This document shows positions 40,891 through 50,204 of a DNA stretch of 64,000 nt, piece by piece. The stretch lies in the NCBI RefSeq assembly GCF_003722355.1, contig NZ_QWDD01000001.1, positions 186,001 to 250,000 on the forward strand, read 5' to 3'. The position numbers and the translations under genes were made by a program. This stretch comes from Methylocystis hirsuta (lineage in GTDB: Bacteria > Pseudomonadota > Alphaproteobacteria > Rhizobiales > Beijerinckiaceae). The notes beneath the pieces were generated by a model that worked only from the letters and a program-made list of their open reading frames with translations, had not been told where the DNA came from and searched no databases. The number at the start of each line of letters is the position of its first letter. Within the stretch, counting starts at the first letter, position 1.

Positions 40891-41574
40891 TCAGGCGGCG
40901 TTCCTGACCGCCTTCGTCGGCTTCGCTGACGGCGTCTTGGCCGCGCTCGCCGGTTTTTTCAATCGGCGCTTGATCGAGGCCCAGAGTTCCCGCATCTCCT
41001 CCGCCGCGACGCCGTCGGGGTTATATTCGCCGACCCCTCGCCCGAGCCGCGCCGCTTCCTGATAATCGACGCGCGACGAAACGAGCGGCGCGAGAAGACC
41101 GCCCATCGCCTGCAGCGCCTTGGCGCCGAGTTCGACGCGCGCGCTCTGTTGCGCAGGCGGACATTGGTTGAGCAGAAAGGCGTAATCCTTGCCTTTCTCC
41201 TTCACGCGCATGCGCGTGATTTCCGACGCCCAGAGATCGAAGGCGTTGGGACGCGCCGGAATGACGCAAAGATCGGCGGCGCGCACGGCCGCCGAAAAAT
41301 AGTCGCCCTCCTGGCCCGGCGCATCAATAATGGCGAGCGTCACGCCCTTTGCGGCGAGCGCGGCAAGCGCCTTGCTCAGCTTCGCCGGCGGCACGTGTTC
41401 GACGGCGATGTCCGCCACGCCGCGCGCGCGCGACCAATTGACGAGGGTTTGCAGCGGGTCGAGATCGATGATGAACACGCGTTCCCCAGCCTGGCGCGCG
41501 GCGACGGCGACGCTGCTGGCGAGCGTGCTCTTGCCGGCGCCGCCCTTCTGGGTGACGAAAGCGATTTTGCGCAT
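40891..41574 (-). CDS. ParA-family ATPase
   Basis: 227 residues. The N-terminus Lys-Ile-Ala-Phe-Val-Thr-Gln-Lys-Gly-Gly-Ala-Gly-Lys-Ser-Thr holds the deviant Walker A. Switch motifs are Ile-Ile-Asp-Leu-Asp-Pro-Leu-Gln and Ile-Ile-Asp-Ala-Pro-Gly. The tail is Lys/Ala-rich (Lys-Lys-Pro-Ala-Ser-Ala-Ala-Lys). No parB or parS-like gene accompanies it, so it is an orphan ParA/MipZ-like protein, perhaps positioning a cargo or acting on a chromosomal process. Its size and Asp-Leu-Asp-Pro motif are typical of small orphan ParAs. Confidence 0.88.
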   Translation of the reverse strand: MRKIAFVTQKGGAGKSTLASSVAVAARQAGERVFIIDLDPLQTLVNWSRARGVADIAVEHVPPAKLSKALAALAAKGVTLAIIDAPGQEGDYFSAAVRAADLCVIPARPNAFDLWASEITRMRVKEKGKDYAFLLNQCPPAQQSARVELGAKALQAMGGLLAPLVSSRVDYQEAARLGRGVGEYNPDGVAAEEMRELWASIKRRLKKPASAAKTPSAKPTKAVRNAA

Positions 41575-41889
41575 GTGCGACGGTCCAGTTTTTGGTTGAT
41601 GTCGACGCTTTGCACGCGAAGCTTAACGAATGAGATCCCCGCCCCGAATTCATTCACTGAATCGTAATACTTGCGGCAAGGTTAATCGGCGGTTAACGGC
41701 TCCGCTTCAGCAGTCGAGATTCCGATCAGGACAGTCTTCGATGCTGCGACGACTGATCATCAAACTCGGGGGCCGGGAGCGTCCGAGCCATCCACGGCGC
41801 ACATTCCGCCACGTTTGCGGCGCGCGCCCCTTTTCTTCGGCTCCAGAGATTCTCGCAAGCGAGCCGCCTCGCTATGTTAATCAGTAACC
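41575..41889. other. divergent promoter region between parA-like gene and rarA
   Basis: 315 bp. A 48-codon frame from ATG 41741 to 41887 (Met-Leu-Arg-Arg-Leu-Ile-Ile-Lys-Leu-Gly-Gly) has no good ribosome site and a Pro/Arg-rich composition; I do not call it a gene. AT-rich sequence at 41640-41700 (GAATTCATTCACTGAATC, GGTTAATCGGCGGTTAAC) probably carries the promoters. Confidence 0.4.
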
Positions 41890-43200
41890 ATGTCCGATCT
41901 GTTCCAAGCCGCGAAGCTCGAAGAAGACGCGCCGCGTCCGCTCGCCGACGGGCTGCGGCCGACGCGTCTCGATGAGGTGGCGGGACAGGATCATCTGCTG
42001 GGGCCCGAGGGCGCGCTGACGCGGCTCGTCCGCGCCGGCGCGCTCGGCTCGCTGATCTTCTGGGGTCCGCCCGGCACCGGCAAAACCACGGTCGCGCGGC
42101 TGCTCGCGCATGAAACCAAGCTCGCCTTCATACAGATATCGGCGATCTTTTCCGGCGTTGCCGATTTGAAGAAGACCTTCGAGACGGCGCGCGCCAGACG
42201 CGCCGCAGGCCAGGGGACCTTGCTCTTCGTCGACGAGATTCACCGCTTCAATCGCGCGCAGCAGGATTCCTTCCTGCCGGTGATGGAGGACGGCACGATC
42301 ACGCTCATCGGCGCAACGACCGAAAACCCATCCTTCGAGCTCAACGCCGCGCTGCTCTCACGCGCGCGCGTGATGACCTTCAAGGCGCTCGACGAAGCGG
42401 CGATCGAACAGCTGCTCAAACGCGCCGAAAACGCCGAAGGCAAGCCGCTGCCGCTCGAACCCGACGCGCGCGCCGCGCTGGTCGGCATGGCCGATGGCGA
42501 TGGCCGCGCGGCGTTGACGCTCGCCGAGGAAATCTGGCGCGCCGCGAAGCCCGGCGAGATCTTCGATCGGACGGGGCTCGTCGACATCGTGCAGCGTCGC
42601 GCGCCGATCTACGACAAGGCGCAGGAAGGCCACTACAATCTCATCAGCGCATTGCACAAATGCGTCCGCGGTTCGGACCCCGACGCCGCGCTCTACTACC
42701 TCGCGCGCATGCTCGCCGCCGGAGAAGATCCGCTATTTCTCGCACGCCGCATCGTGCGCATGGCGGTCGAAGACATTGGTCTGGCCGATCCGCAAGCGCT
42801 CGTCATCGCCAACGCCGCCAAGGACGCCTATGATTTCCTCGGCAGCCCCGAGGGCGAACTCGCATTGGGGCAGGCGGTGATCTATGTGGCGACCGCGCCC
42901 AAATCCAACGCCGCCTATGTCGCCTTCAAACGCGCGCAGCGCGTCGCCGAAGAGAAGGGCTCGCTGACGCCGCCGAAGGTCATTCTCAACGCGCCGACGA
43001 AAATGATGCGCGACGAGGGCTATGGCGCGAACTACGAATATGATCATGATTCGCCTGAGGCCTTCTCGGGCCAGAACTACTGGCCTGATTCGCTCTCGCG
43101 GCAGAAGTTCTACCGACCGGTCGAGCGCGGGTTTGAGCGCGAGATCGCCAAGCGCATCGATTATTGGGATCGACTGCGAAAAGAGCGCGGCGATTCATAA
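41890..43200 (+). CDS. rarA: replication-associated recombination protein A (MgsA-type AAA ATPase)
   Basis: 436 residues, the family size. It has Leu-Asp-Glu-Val-Ala-Gly-Gln-Asp-His-Leu-Leu-Gly, Walker A Trp-Gly-Pro-Pro-Gly-Thr-Gly-Lys-Thr-Thr, Walker B Leu-Phe-Val-Asp-Glu-Ile-His-Arg-Phe-Asn, sensor I Gly-Ala-Thr-Thr-Glu-Asn-Pro-Ser-Phe-Glu and the C-terminal Lys-Phe-Tyr-Arg-Pro-Val-Glu-Arg-Gly-Phe-Glu. RarA works at stalled replication forks with SSB. Its genomic order here, next to a metal-efflux operon, carries no functional hint. Confidence 0.96.
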   Translation: MSDLFQAAKLEEDAPRPLADGLRPTRLDEVAGQDHLLGPEGALTRLVRAGALGSLIFWGPPGTGKTTVARLLAHETKLAFIQISAIFSGVADLKKTFETARARRAAGQGTLLFVDEIHRFNRAQQDSFLPVMEDGTITLIGATTENPSFELNAALLSRARVMTFKALDEAAIEQLLKRAENAEGKPLPLEPDARAALVGMADGDGRAALTLAEEIWRAAKPGEIFDRTGLVDIVQRRAPIYDKAQEGHYNLISALHKCVRGSDPDAALYYLARMLAAGEDPLFLARRIVRMAVEDIGLADPQALVIANAAKDAYDFLGSPEGELALGQAVIYVATAPKSNAAYVAFKRAQRVAEEKGSLTPPKVILNAPTKMMRDEGYGANYEYDHDSPEAFSGQNYWPDSLSRQKFYRPVERGFEREIAKRIDYWDRLRKERGDS

Positions 43201-43417
43201 ATGTGGTCGTGGCCGGGCTTTTCTTTTTAAAAACTGCGGCATGTGCGAAAGAGCCGCGAACCGCCGCATGGACCGGGTCAGCCAACTCCTTTAAAGAAAG
43301 ATGAATCAACGCCGGACACGCGATATCCCCCCACTTGCGCCGCGGCGGCCAATGGCTCGAGCGGCGCGCCAATGCTACGCCCTTCAGACCGCTCGTGACG
43401 GAGCTGACTTCGCGATC

Positions 43418-44617
43418 ATGACCCGTTATAGGTCCGTTCTGGTTCTTGCCGTTCTCGCGAGCGTGGCGCTTGGCGCCGCGCTGCCGTCGCTCTTCAGCGC
43501 CATGCGCAGCCGCATCGCGCCTGACCGCCAAAGCGAGGCGACTGAGCCCCGGCCCGCCGACGGCGAAGTCCGGCTTTCCGCCGCTCAGATCGAAGCGTCC
43601 AAGATCGCGACGGCGAAGGTCGGCCCTGGCGTCGTTACGCGCCGGATCACGGCGCCTGCGGCGATCAAACCCGATCCGGACAAAATCGCGCGCGTCGCCG
43701 CCAAGGTCGCAGGCGTCGTCGAAGAGATGCGCAAGCGCCTTGGAGACCAGGTCGCGCGCGGCGAAACCATCGCGATTATCGACTCCCGCGAAGTGGCCGA
43801 AGCGAAAAGCGAGTATCTCGCCGCATCGGCGAATTTCGATCTGCAAAATGTGCTTTTTCAACGCGAAAAAGGACTCTTCGAGAAGAAGATCACCGCAGAG
43901 CAGCTGTTTCTGAAGGCCAAAACCGTTTTCATGGAAGCCAAAGTGAAGCTCGATCTTGCGCGGCAGAAGCTCGCCGCGCTGGACATGAGCGAGCAGGAGA
44001 TCGCCGCCCTGCCCTCTCAGCCTATCGCCGATCTTCGCCGCAAGGAGATCCGCGCGCCGATCTCCGGGCGCGTCATCGAGCGTCTGGTCAGCGTCGGACA
44101 GCCGGTCGGCGGCGAGGGTCAGGCCAAGGAGCTCTACGTCATCTCCGATCTCTCTGTCGTCGAGGCCGAACTCGCCGTGCCCGCCACCGATCTCGCCCTG
44201 TTGCGCGAGGGCCAGGAGGTCCGGATTTCAAACGCCGAAGGACGCGACTTCGCGGGCAAGATCACCTACGTCAATGCGATGATCACCCGGGAAACGCGGT
44301 CGGGCCAGGTTCTTGCGCGCTTCGCCAATCCGGATTTCTCGCTGCGTCCCGGCAGCCTCTTGGAGGCGGAAATTTCCCTCAAAGAGGCGCGGGTGAAGCT
44401 CAAAATTCCGCGCTCGGCGGTGATGATCATCGACGGCAAGCCCAACGTCTTCGTTCGCACGCCAGAGGGCTTTACCAAGCGCGACGTCGAACTTGGACGG
44501 GGAGACGATAACTGGGTTGAAGTCGTCTCCGGATTGCAGCAGGGAGAGCAGATCGCCGTCTCCAATGTCTTTCTGCTGAAGGCGGAGCTCGGCAAGCAGA
44601 ACATTCCGGAGGAATGA
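43418..44617 (+). CDS. RND efflux periplasmic adaptor (CusB/CzcB-like)
   Basis: 399 residues from ATG 43418; the in-frame extension to 43301 is Arg-rich and lacks a ribosome site. An N-terminal membrane anchor or signal ([33 protein letters not shown]) is followed by HlyD-type barrel-lipoyl-hairpin domains: Gly-Val-Val-Glu-Glu-Met-Arg-Lys-Arg-Leu-Gly-Asp-Gln-Val, Arg-Ala-Pro-Ile-Ser-Gly-Arg-Val and Leu-Gln-Gln-Gly-Glu-Gln-Ile-Ala-Val. It joins the inner-membrane pump to the outer-membrane channel. First gene of a three-gene efflux operon. Confidence 0.88.
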   Translation: MTRYRSVLVLAVLASVALGAALPSLFSAMRSRIAPDRQSEATEPRPADGEVRLSAAQIEASKIATAKVGPGVVTRRITAPAAIKPDPDKIARVAAKVAGVVEEMRKRLGDQVARGETIAIIDSREVAEAKSEYLAASANFDLQNVLFQREKGLFEKKITAEQLFLKAKTVFMEAKVKLDLARQKLAALDMSEQEIAALPSQPIADLRRKEIRAPISGRVIERLVSVGQPVGGEGQAKELYVISDLSVVEAELAVPATDLALLREGQEVRISNAEGRDFAGKITYVNAMITRETRSGQVLARFANPDFSLRPGSLLEAEISLKEARVKLKIPRSAVMIIDGKPNVFVRTPEGFTKRDVELGRGDDNWVEVVSGLQQGEQIAVSNVFLLKAELGKQNIPEE

Positions 44618-44705
44618 TGCGCGTCGGCGGCTTTCCTTCCTCGACGTCCTGGACGACGCTTCGACTCCGCCCCCAAACTGTCGCCCTGAGCGCTAGCGGC
44701 CGCCG

Positions 44706-47700
44706 ATGATCAAGAATCTCATCGCCTTCTCGGTCCGAAGCCGTTGGCTCGTGGTGTTGTTGACGGCGCTCGTCGTCCCGCTTGGCGTCTGGTCGCTGAT
44801 GCGATTGCCGATCGACGCAGTGCCGGACATCACCAACAATCAGGTGCAGATCAACGCTTTCGCGCCGGCGCTTTCCGCCTTCGAAATCGAAAAGCAGGTC
44901 ACCTATCCGATCGAGAACGCCATCGCGGGAATTCCGGGACTCGAATATACCCGCTCGCTTTCGCGCAACGGCTTCGCGCAGGTCACAGCCGTCTTCGCCG
45001 ACAGCGTCGACATTTATTTCGCGCGCCAGCAGGTCGGCGAACGCCTGACGCTCGCCAAGGAGATTTTTCCGCCGGGCGTCGAATCGCATATGGGCCCGGT
45101 CGCCACGGGTCTTTCCGAAATCTACATGTGGTCGGTCGACTACGCGCCGCGAGCCCAGGAGAAACCAGCGCCAGACGGGAAGCCCGGCTGGCAGCGCAAC
45201 GGCGATTATCTCACGCCGGAAGGGCAGAGGCTGCGCAATTTGCTCGAACGGACCGCCTATCTGCGCACCGTGCAGGATTGGATCATCAAGCCGCAGTTGC
45301 GCACAGTTCCGGGAGTCGCCGGCGTCGACTCGCTTGGCGGCTACATTAAGGAATATCACGTTCAGCCGGACCCGGCGAAGATCTTCGCTCTCGGACTGTC
45401 CTTCGCCGATCTCGCCGGCATTATCGAACGCAACAATATCAGCCGCGGCGCCGGCTATGTCGAACGCAACGGCGAGGGTCTCGTCGTGCGCAGCCCGGGA
45501 CGGCTCGAGTCGATCGATGACATCGCCAAAGTCGTCGTATCGACGCGCGGCGGCACGCCGGTGCGACTCGAAGACATCGCGGAGGTGGGCGTCGGACGCG
45601 AGCTGCGCATGGGCAGCGCCAGCATGAATGGCGAAGAGGTGGTGATCGGCACGGCGCTGATGCTGATCGGCGCCAACAGTCGCGAAGTCTCCAGCGCCGT
45701 CAATGCGAAGATGGACGAGATCCGCCGGCTGCTGCCGCCCGGCGTCGAGGTGCGCACGATCTTGAACCGCACCTTGCTCGTCAACGCGACGATCACCACC
45801 GTCGCCAAGAATCTCGTCGAGGGCGCGGCGCTCGTCATCCTCGTGCTCTTCGTCATGCTCGGCAATTTCCGCGCGGCGCTCGTGACGGCGATGGTCATAC
45901 CGCTGACGATGCTGCTGCTGGGCGTCGGCATGCATGTTGGAAAGATCAGCGCCAATCTGATGAGTCTCGGCGCGCTGGATTTCGGATTGATCGCCGACGG
46001 GGCGATCATCGTCACCGAGAACTGCTTGCGTCGCCTGACGCAGCGTCAGAACGCCCTGGGACGCACGCTCACGTTGGAGGAACGGCTGACGACCGTCATC
46101 GACTCGGCGGTCGAGATGCGGCGGCCGACGGTCTACGGCCAGGCGATCATCATTCTCGTCTATGTGCCGATTCTGACCTTTTCCGGAGTCGAAGGGAAGA
46201 TGTTCCATCCGATGGCGATGACCGTCATCATGGCGCTCGCTTCCGAATTCGTTCTGTCGCTAACATTCTTTCCGGCGATGATCGCCATCGCGCTTTCTGG
46301 CCGCGTGCGCGAATCCGAAAACATCGTCGTCGAAGGGCTCAAGCGCGCCTATGAGCCCATATTGAAATGGGCGATGGCCGCGCCTTTGAAGCCGATCGCG
46401 CTCGGCGCGGGCGCCTTCATTCTCGCGGCGGGTCTCTATCTGACTCTGGGCGAAGAATTCGTTCCGACGCTCGACGAAAAGAACCTCGCCATGCAGGCCA
46501 ATCGCATCCCCAGCGCGTCGCTGACGCAAGCGCAGGCGATGCAATTCGACATCGAACGCGCGCTGCGCAGCTTTCCAGAGGTCGACTACGTCTTCTCCAA
46601 AACCGGCACGGCCGAGATCGCAACGGATCCGATGCCGCCAAACCTGACCGATACTTTCATTATGCTGAAGCCGCGCGACCAATGGCCCGACGCAGGCCTC
46701 GACAAGGCGGCGCTGATCGAAAAAATGGAGGCGCGGCTCGCGCAACTGCCGGGCAACGCCTATGAGTTCTCGCAGCCCATTCAACTGCGTTTCAATGAAC
46801 TGCTCGCCGGCGTGCGCGGCGACATCGCCGTAAAAGTGTTCGGCGAAAATTTTGACGTTCTGTTGAAGGCGGCCAATCAGATCGCCGGCGTTCTCAATAC
46901 GGTCAAAGGCGCGAGCGATGTAAAGGTCGAACAGGTGGTTGGCCTCCCGATCCTCGACATCGCCGTCGATAAGGCCGCGATCGCGCGCCTTGGCCTCAGC
47001 GTCGCCGCGGTGCAGGACGTGATCGGCGCAGCGATCGGCGGGCAAAGGGCTGGAGTGGTGTTCGAGGGCGACCGCCGCTTCCCCATCGTCGTTCGTCTGC
47101 GGGACAATTTGCGCGAGGACGCGCAGGCTTTGGAGTCGATTCCGGTCGCGCTTCCCTCGGCGGCGGGCAATACGCCCGTCGTGCTGCTGAAGCAGGTGGC
47201 GAAATTCTCCATCCTCGACGGCCAGAACCAGATTTCGCGGGAAAACGGCCATCGCCGCGTCGTGGTCAGCGCCAATGTGCGCGGGCGCGACATTGCGTCG
47301 GTTGTCGAAGAAGCGCGCGCAAAGATCGAGAAAAAGGTGATCCTGCCGCCCGGCTACTGGATTGCCTGGGGCGGGCAATTCGAAAATCTCGCGGCGGCCC
47401 GGGCGCGTTTGATGATCGTCGTGCCGGCCTGCTTTTTCTTGATCTTTCTGCTGCTCTACTCGGCGCTCGGCGCGACGCGCGACGCGCTGCTGGTGTTCAC
47501 CGCGGTGCCGCTGGCGCTTTCCGGCGGCGTCGCTGCGCTGTGGCTGCGCGGCATGCCCATGTCCGTCTCGGCCGCGGTCGGCTTCATCGCGCTCTCTGGC
47601 GTCGCTGTGCTCAACGGCCTCGTCATGCGCACCTATATTTCGCAATTGATCGCAGGCGACATGCCCGAACGCCAAGCGATCTTCAAAGGCGCGATGACGC

Positions 47701-47921
47701 GGCTGCGGCCGGTCATCATGACGGCCCTGGTCGCGTCGCTCGGCTTCCTGCCGATGGCGCTCGCGACGGGCACCGGCGCCGAAGTGCAAAAGCCGATCGC
47801 GACGGTCGTCATCGGCGGCCTGATCAGCGCCACGGCGCTGACTCTTGTGGTTCTGCCCGCGCTTTACGCGTTCTTCTGTCGTTCGCCAGAGTCAACGACC
47901 GTGCAGCAAAGCGGAGGTTGA
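44706..47921 (+). CDS. heavy-metal efflux RND pump (CusA/CzcA family)
   Basis: 1071 residues, the size of HME-RND pumps. The start Met-Ile-Lys-Asn-Leu-Ile-Ala-Phe-Ser-Val-Arg-Ser-Arg-Trp and the block Pro-Ile-Asp-Ala-Val-Pro-Asp-Ile-Thr-Asn-Asn-Gln-Val-Gln are diagnostic. TM4 carries the proton-relay signature Leu-Asp-Phe-Gly-Leu-Ile-Ala-Asp-Gly-Ala-Ile-Ile-Val-Thr-Glu-Asn, with both Asp and the Glu. It exports divalent (Zn/Co/Cd/Ni) or monovalent (Cu/Ag) metal; specificity is not decided here. It starts 88 bp after the adaptor and ends 3 bp before the TolC-like gene. Confidence 0.95.
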   Translation: MIKNLIAFSVRSRWLVVLLTALVVPLGVWSLMRLPIDAVPDITNNQVQINAFAPALSAFEIEKQVTYPIENAIAGIPGLEYTRSLSRNGFAQVTAVFADSVDIYFARQQVGERLTLAKEIFPPGVESHMGPVATGLSEIYMWSVDYAPRAQEKPAPDGKPGWQRNGDYLTPEGQRLRNLLERTAYLRTVQDWIIKPQLRTVPGVAGVDSLGGYIKEYHVQPDPAKIFALGLSFADLAGIIERNNISRGAGYVERNGEGLVVRSPGRLESIDDIAKVVVSTRGGTPVRLEDIAEVGVGRELRMGSASMNGEEVVIGTALMLIGANSREVSSAVNAKMDEIRRLLPPGVEVRTILNRTLLVNATITTVAKNLVEGAALVILVLFVMLGNFRAALVTAMVIPLTMLLLGVGMHVGKISANLMSLGALDFGLIADGAIIVTENCLRRLTQRQNALGRTLTLEERLTTVIDSAVEMRRPTVYGQAIIILVYVPILTFSGVEGKMFHPMAMTVIMALASEFVLSLTFFPAMIAIALSGRVRESENIVVEGLKRAYEPILKWAMAAPLKPIALGAGAFILAAGLYLTLGEEFVPTLDEKNLAMQANRIPSASLTQAQAMQFDIERALRSFPEVDYVFSKTGTAEIATDPMPPNLTDTFIMLKPRDQWPDAGLDKAALIEKMEARLAQLPGNAYEFSQPIQLRFNELLAGVRGDIAVKVFGENFDVLLKAANQIAGVLNTVKGASDVKVEQVVGLPILDIAVDKAAIARLGLSVAAVQDVIGAAIGGQRAGVVFEGDRRFPIVVRLRDNLREDAQALESIPVALPSAAGNTPVVLLKQVAKFSILDGQNQISRENGHRRVVVSANVRGRDIASVVEEARAKIEKKVILPPGYWIAWGGQFENLAAARARLMIVVPACFFLIFLLLYSALGATRDALLVFTAVPLALSGGVAALWLRGMPMSVSAAVGFIALSGVAVLNGLVMRTYISQLIAGDMPERQAIFKGAMTRLRPVIMTALVASLGFLPMALATGTGAEVQKPIATVVIGGLISATALTLVVLPALYAFFCRSPESTTVQQSGG

Positions 47922-47924
47922 CCG

Positions 47925-49331
47925 GTGAGCATGCGCGGCGTCGCCTCGGTCCTGATCTGCTTCTTTCTGGGCGGCGGCGCGACGCATGCGGAAACCTTGA
48001 TGGGCGCGATGCGTCGCGCCTATAACGCCAATCCGCAGCTCAACGCCGGCAGAGCCGAACTGCGCGCCATCGACGAAAGAGTGCCGCAAGCGGAGGCCGG
48101 CATGAGGCCGCGCGTGAGCGGCGACGCCTATCTCGGCGTGCAGCGCAATCGGCTTGTCACGAAGCAGCGCGACGTCGATATCAACGACCCGACCAACACC
48201 TCGGTCACGAAGAACATTCAAAACGGCGACAGCCTTCCCCGCTCCGCCCATCTGACATTCGAGCAACCGATATTCGACGGGTTCAAGGCGCAGAACGAAA
48301 CGCGCGCGGCGGAATCGGGGGTCTTCGCCGGACGCGAGCGGCTGCGCCTGACCGAACAGCGCATATTATTCGACGCCGTCACCGCCTATATGAATGTCTT
48401 GCGCGACACGGCGGCGCTCAAACTTCAGGAAAGCAATGTCGCGGTCCTGAAGGAGCAATTGCGCCAGACGCGGGAGCGCTATCAGTACGGACAGATCACC
48501 TTGACGGATGTCGCGCAGGTCGAGGCGCGGCTCGCGGGCGGCACGTCTCTCGCCGGCGCCGCGCGCGCCACGCTTGACGCCAGCATCGGCGTCTATCGCA
48601 AGACGGTCGGCGTCGAGCCGACGAAGCTCGCGCCGGGCGCGCCGATCGACCGATTGCTGCCGAAGTCGCGCGAAGAGGCGGAACGCATCGCGCAACACGA
48701 ACATCCGTTCATCCTCGCGGCCCTTCACGAGGCCGACGTCGCCGATCTCGACATCAAGGCGCTCGAAGCCGACTTCATGCCCAAACTGTCGATCGTCGGC
48801 GACGTTTTTACGCAGACCGATATTTCCGGCATCGGCAACCGCAATGTCGGCGCGAAAGTCCTCGGACATCTCAACGTGCCGATCTACGAGGGCGGCCTGA
48901 CGTCCTCCCGGGTGCGGCAGGCGAAAGAAACCGCCGGGCAGCGACGGTTCGACGCCGACGTTGCGCGCGCCGAGGTTCTCTCGCTGGTGCGCGCCTATTG
49001 GGGCGCGCTGCAGGCGGCGAAAACTCAGATTTCAGCAGCGCAAACGCAAATCGCCGCGGCCGAGCGCGCGCTTTACGGGGTGCGAGAAGAGGCCAAGGCC
49101 GGTCAGCGGACGACGCTCGAAATTCTTATCGCGCAGCAAGAGCTGCTTTACGCCCGCATCGCGCTCCTCATCGCGCAGCGCGACCGCGTCGTCGCCTCCT
49201 ATGCCGTGCTCTCTTCGCTCGGGCGGCTTTCTTCGGGCTGGCTCGGTCTTACGCCCGGCGGCTATGATCCGGCGATCCACTTCGAGCAGGTGAAGGATCT
49301 CTGGGGCGACCCGACCACGCCCGACCGCTAA
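47925..49331 (+). CDS. TolC-family outer-membrane channel
   Basis: 468 residues from GTG 47925, with GCGGAGG 7 nt upstream; ATG 47931 is 13 nt away. A signal peptide ends near Thr-His-Ala-Glu. TolC landmarks are Ala-Tyr-Asn-Ala-Asn-Pro-Gln-Leu, Leu-Thr-Phe-Glu-Gln-Pro-Ile-Phe-Asp-Gly, Thr-Asp-Val-Ala-Gln-Val-Glu-Ala-Arg-Leu and the mirror set in the second half (Leu-Asn-Val-Pro-Ile-Tyr-Glu-Gly-Gly). It resembles the type I-secretion/AggA-like TolC group more than CusC lipoproteins, as there is no lipobox. It completes the tripartite pump. Confidence 0.92.
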   Translation: MSMRGVASVLICFFLGGGATHAETLMGAMRRAYNANPQLNAGRAELRAIDERVPQAEAGMRPRVSGDAYLGVQRNRLVTKQRDVDINDPTNTSVTKNIQNGDSLPRSAHLTFEQPIFDGFKAQNETRAAESGVFAGRERLRLTEQRILFDAVTAYMNVLRDTAALKLQESNVAVLKEQLRQTRERYQYGQITLTDVAQVEARLAGGTSLAGAARATLDASIGVYRKTVGVEPTKLAPGAPIDRLLPKSREEAERIAQHEHPFILAALHEADVADLDIKALEADFMPKLSIVGDVFTQTDISGIGNRNVGAKVLGHLNVPIYEGGLTSSRVRQAKETAGQRRFDADVARAEVLSLVRAYWGALQAAKTQISAAQTQIAAAERALYGVREEAKAGQRTTLEILIAQQELLYARIALLIAQRDRVVASYAVLSSLGRLSSGWLGLTPGGYDPAIHFEQVKDLWGDPTTPDR

Positions 49332-49425
49332 CATTTGAGACGCGCCGCGATGCTGCGATAAGATGCTATAGTTTAAAAAACGCGCCGCCGGGCGCGAAAT
49401 CATAAAGGCTGAGGGAGAGGACATC

Positions 49426-49902
49426 ATGCGAGGCGCTTTCATCACATTCGCCGTTGCGATGCTGCTGGCGTTGCTTTCGGCGATCCCGGCAAATGCTTTT
49501 TGCATGTTCGGCTGCTATCCAACCGAAGCGCATGCGCGGCAGATTTTCGAGAACTTGCTGAAGCAGCGCGTCGACAAGCCGTTCAAGATCGTCGAGTTCA
49601 AACAGACGATGTCCGAGCGTCTCGAGATGCACGCCACCGGAGAAAAGGGCTACGAGATCTTCTTCAATGCGCGGGTCGAGTTCCCCGAAGGCGCCAATCT
49701 CGAATGCAAGCCCGAGGCTGGAAAATTTCCCGAAGGCTGTTCGCCGAGCAATCACTATGTGACTGCGCCGCGCAGTTCCGATCCAGCGGGCAAGCAATAT
49801 ATCGCGCCTGGGTCGACGATTCAGTTCGACGAGGAATATCGCTTTTATGAAGCGGGCAGCGGCTGGAAAGGCCCGGACGGCAACGTCTATACGGCGGACT
49901 GA
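49426..49902 (+). CDS. exported protein of unknown function
   Basis: 158 residues. The signal peptide (Met-Arg-Gly-Ala-Phe-Ile-Thr-Phe, core Ala-Met-Leu-Leu-Ala-Leu-Leu) ends at Ala-Asn-Ala-Phe. The mature start Cys-Met-Phe-Gly-Cys-Tyr-Pro-Thr-Glu-Ala contains two Cys, with two more further on (Glu-Cys-Lys-Pro and Gly-Cys-Ser-Pro). GAGGGAGAGG precedes the ATG. It follows the efflux operon after a 94-bp gap that holds a GC hairpin (CGCGCC/GGCGCG at 49381-49396). No family is recognised; a link to metal stress is only suggested by position. Confidence 0.7.
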   Translation: MRGAFITFAVAMLLALLSAIPANAFCMFGCYPTEAHARQIFENLLKQRVDKPFKIVEFKQTMSERLEMHATGEKGYEIFFNARVEFPEGANLECKPEAGKFPEGCSPSNHYVTAPRSSDPAGKQYIAPGSTIQFDEEYRFYEAGSGWKGPDGNVYTAD

Positions 49903-49903
49903 C

Positions 49904-49938
49904 CAAAAAAACGGGCGCGCATTGAATGCGCGCCCCGT
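49904..49938 (-). terminator. terminator of the first cysteine-rich peptide gene
   Basis: Read on the reverse strand, a stem of ACGGGGCGCGCATT / AATGCGCGCCCGT (one bulged C) is followed by a run of eight T (49911-49904). It sits 30 bp downstream of the reverse-strand gene ending at 49968 and may serve the forward gene ending at 49902 as well. Confidence 0.8.
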
Positions 49939-49967
49939 CTCAACCGACCTCGCTCGCGAGGCTCGGC

Positions 49968-50204
49968 TTACTCCTTGGTGTTCTGCGGGCAGCCGCAGGC
50001 GGCGTCACAGGCCTTCTTATTGGCGAGGACTTCACCCTGGATAGCGCCATAATTCATCTTGCGCGCGAGGTACTCGTCGTCGCATTTTTCAGCGCATTTA
50101 GCCTGCTTGTCTTCGTCCGCTTTGTGGACGTCGCAATCCGCGAATGCCGGGCTGATCATGCCGGCGACTAGGAGAGCCGCCGTCATAATGGCGTATTTGT
50201 TCAT
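49968..50204 (-). CDS. small exported six-cysteine protein (paralogue A)
   Basis: 78 residues from ATG 50204, which has GAAGGAAA upstream; the in-frame extension to 50270 is implausible. A signal peptide (Met-Asn-Lys-Tyr-Ala-Ile-Met, hydrophobic core) ends at Ala-Phe-Ala-Asp. The mature part has six Cys: Asp-Cys-Asp-Val-His, Lys-Cys-Ala-Glu-Lys-Cys-Asp-Asp-Glu-Tyr-Leu, then Lys-Lys-Ala-Cys-Asp-Ala-Ala-Cys-Gly-Cys-Pro-Gln-Asn. It aligns over its full length with the gene at 50536-50817. It is probably disulfide-bonded or metal-binding in the periplasm. No known family. Confidence 0.8.
   Translation of the reverse strand: MNKYAIMTAALLVAGMISPAFADCDVHKADEDKQAKCAEKCDDEYLARKMNYGAIQGEVLANKKACDAACGCPQNTKE

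Noticed and set aside
44472..46208. 578-codon reverse frame opposite the RND pump gene
   Set aside because: His/Arg/Asp-rich shadow of the CusA-like gene; no signal, domain or start site.
49381..49396. Hairpin CGCGCC/GGCGCG preceded by six A, as a reverse-strand terminator
   Set aside because: No reverse-strand gene lies nearby and the stem is only 6 bp; it is more simply part of the leader of the 49426 gene.
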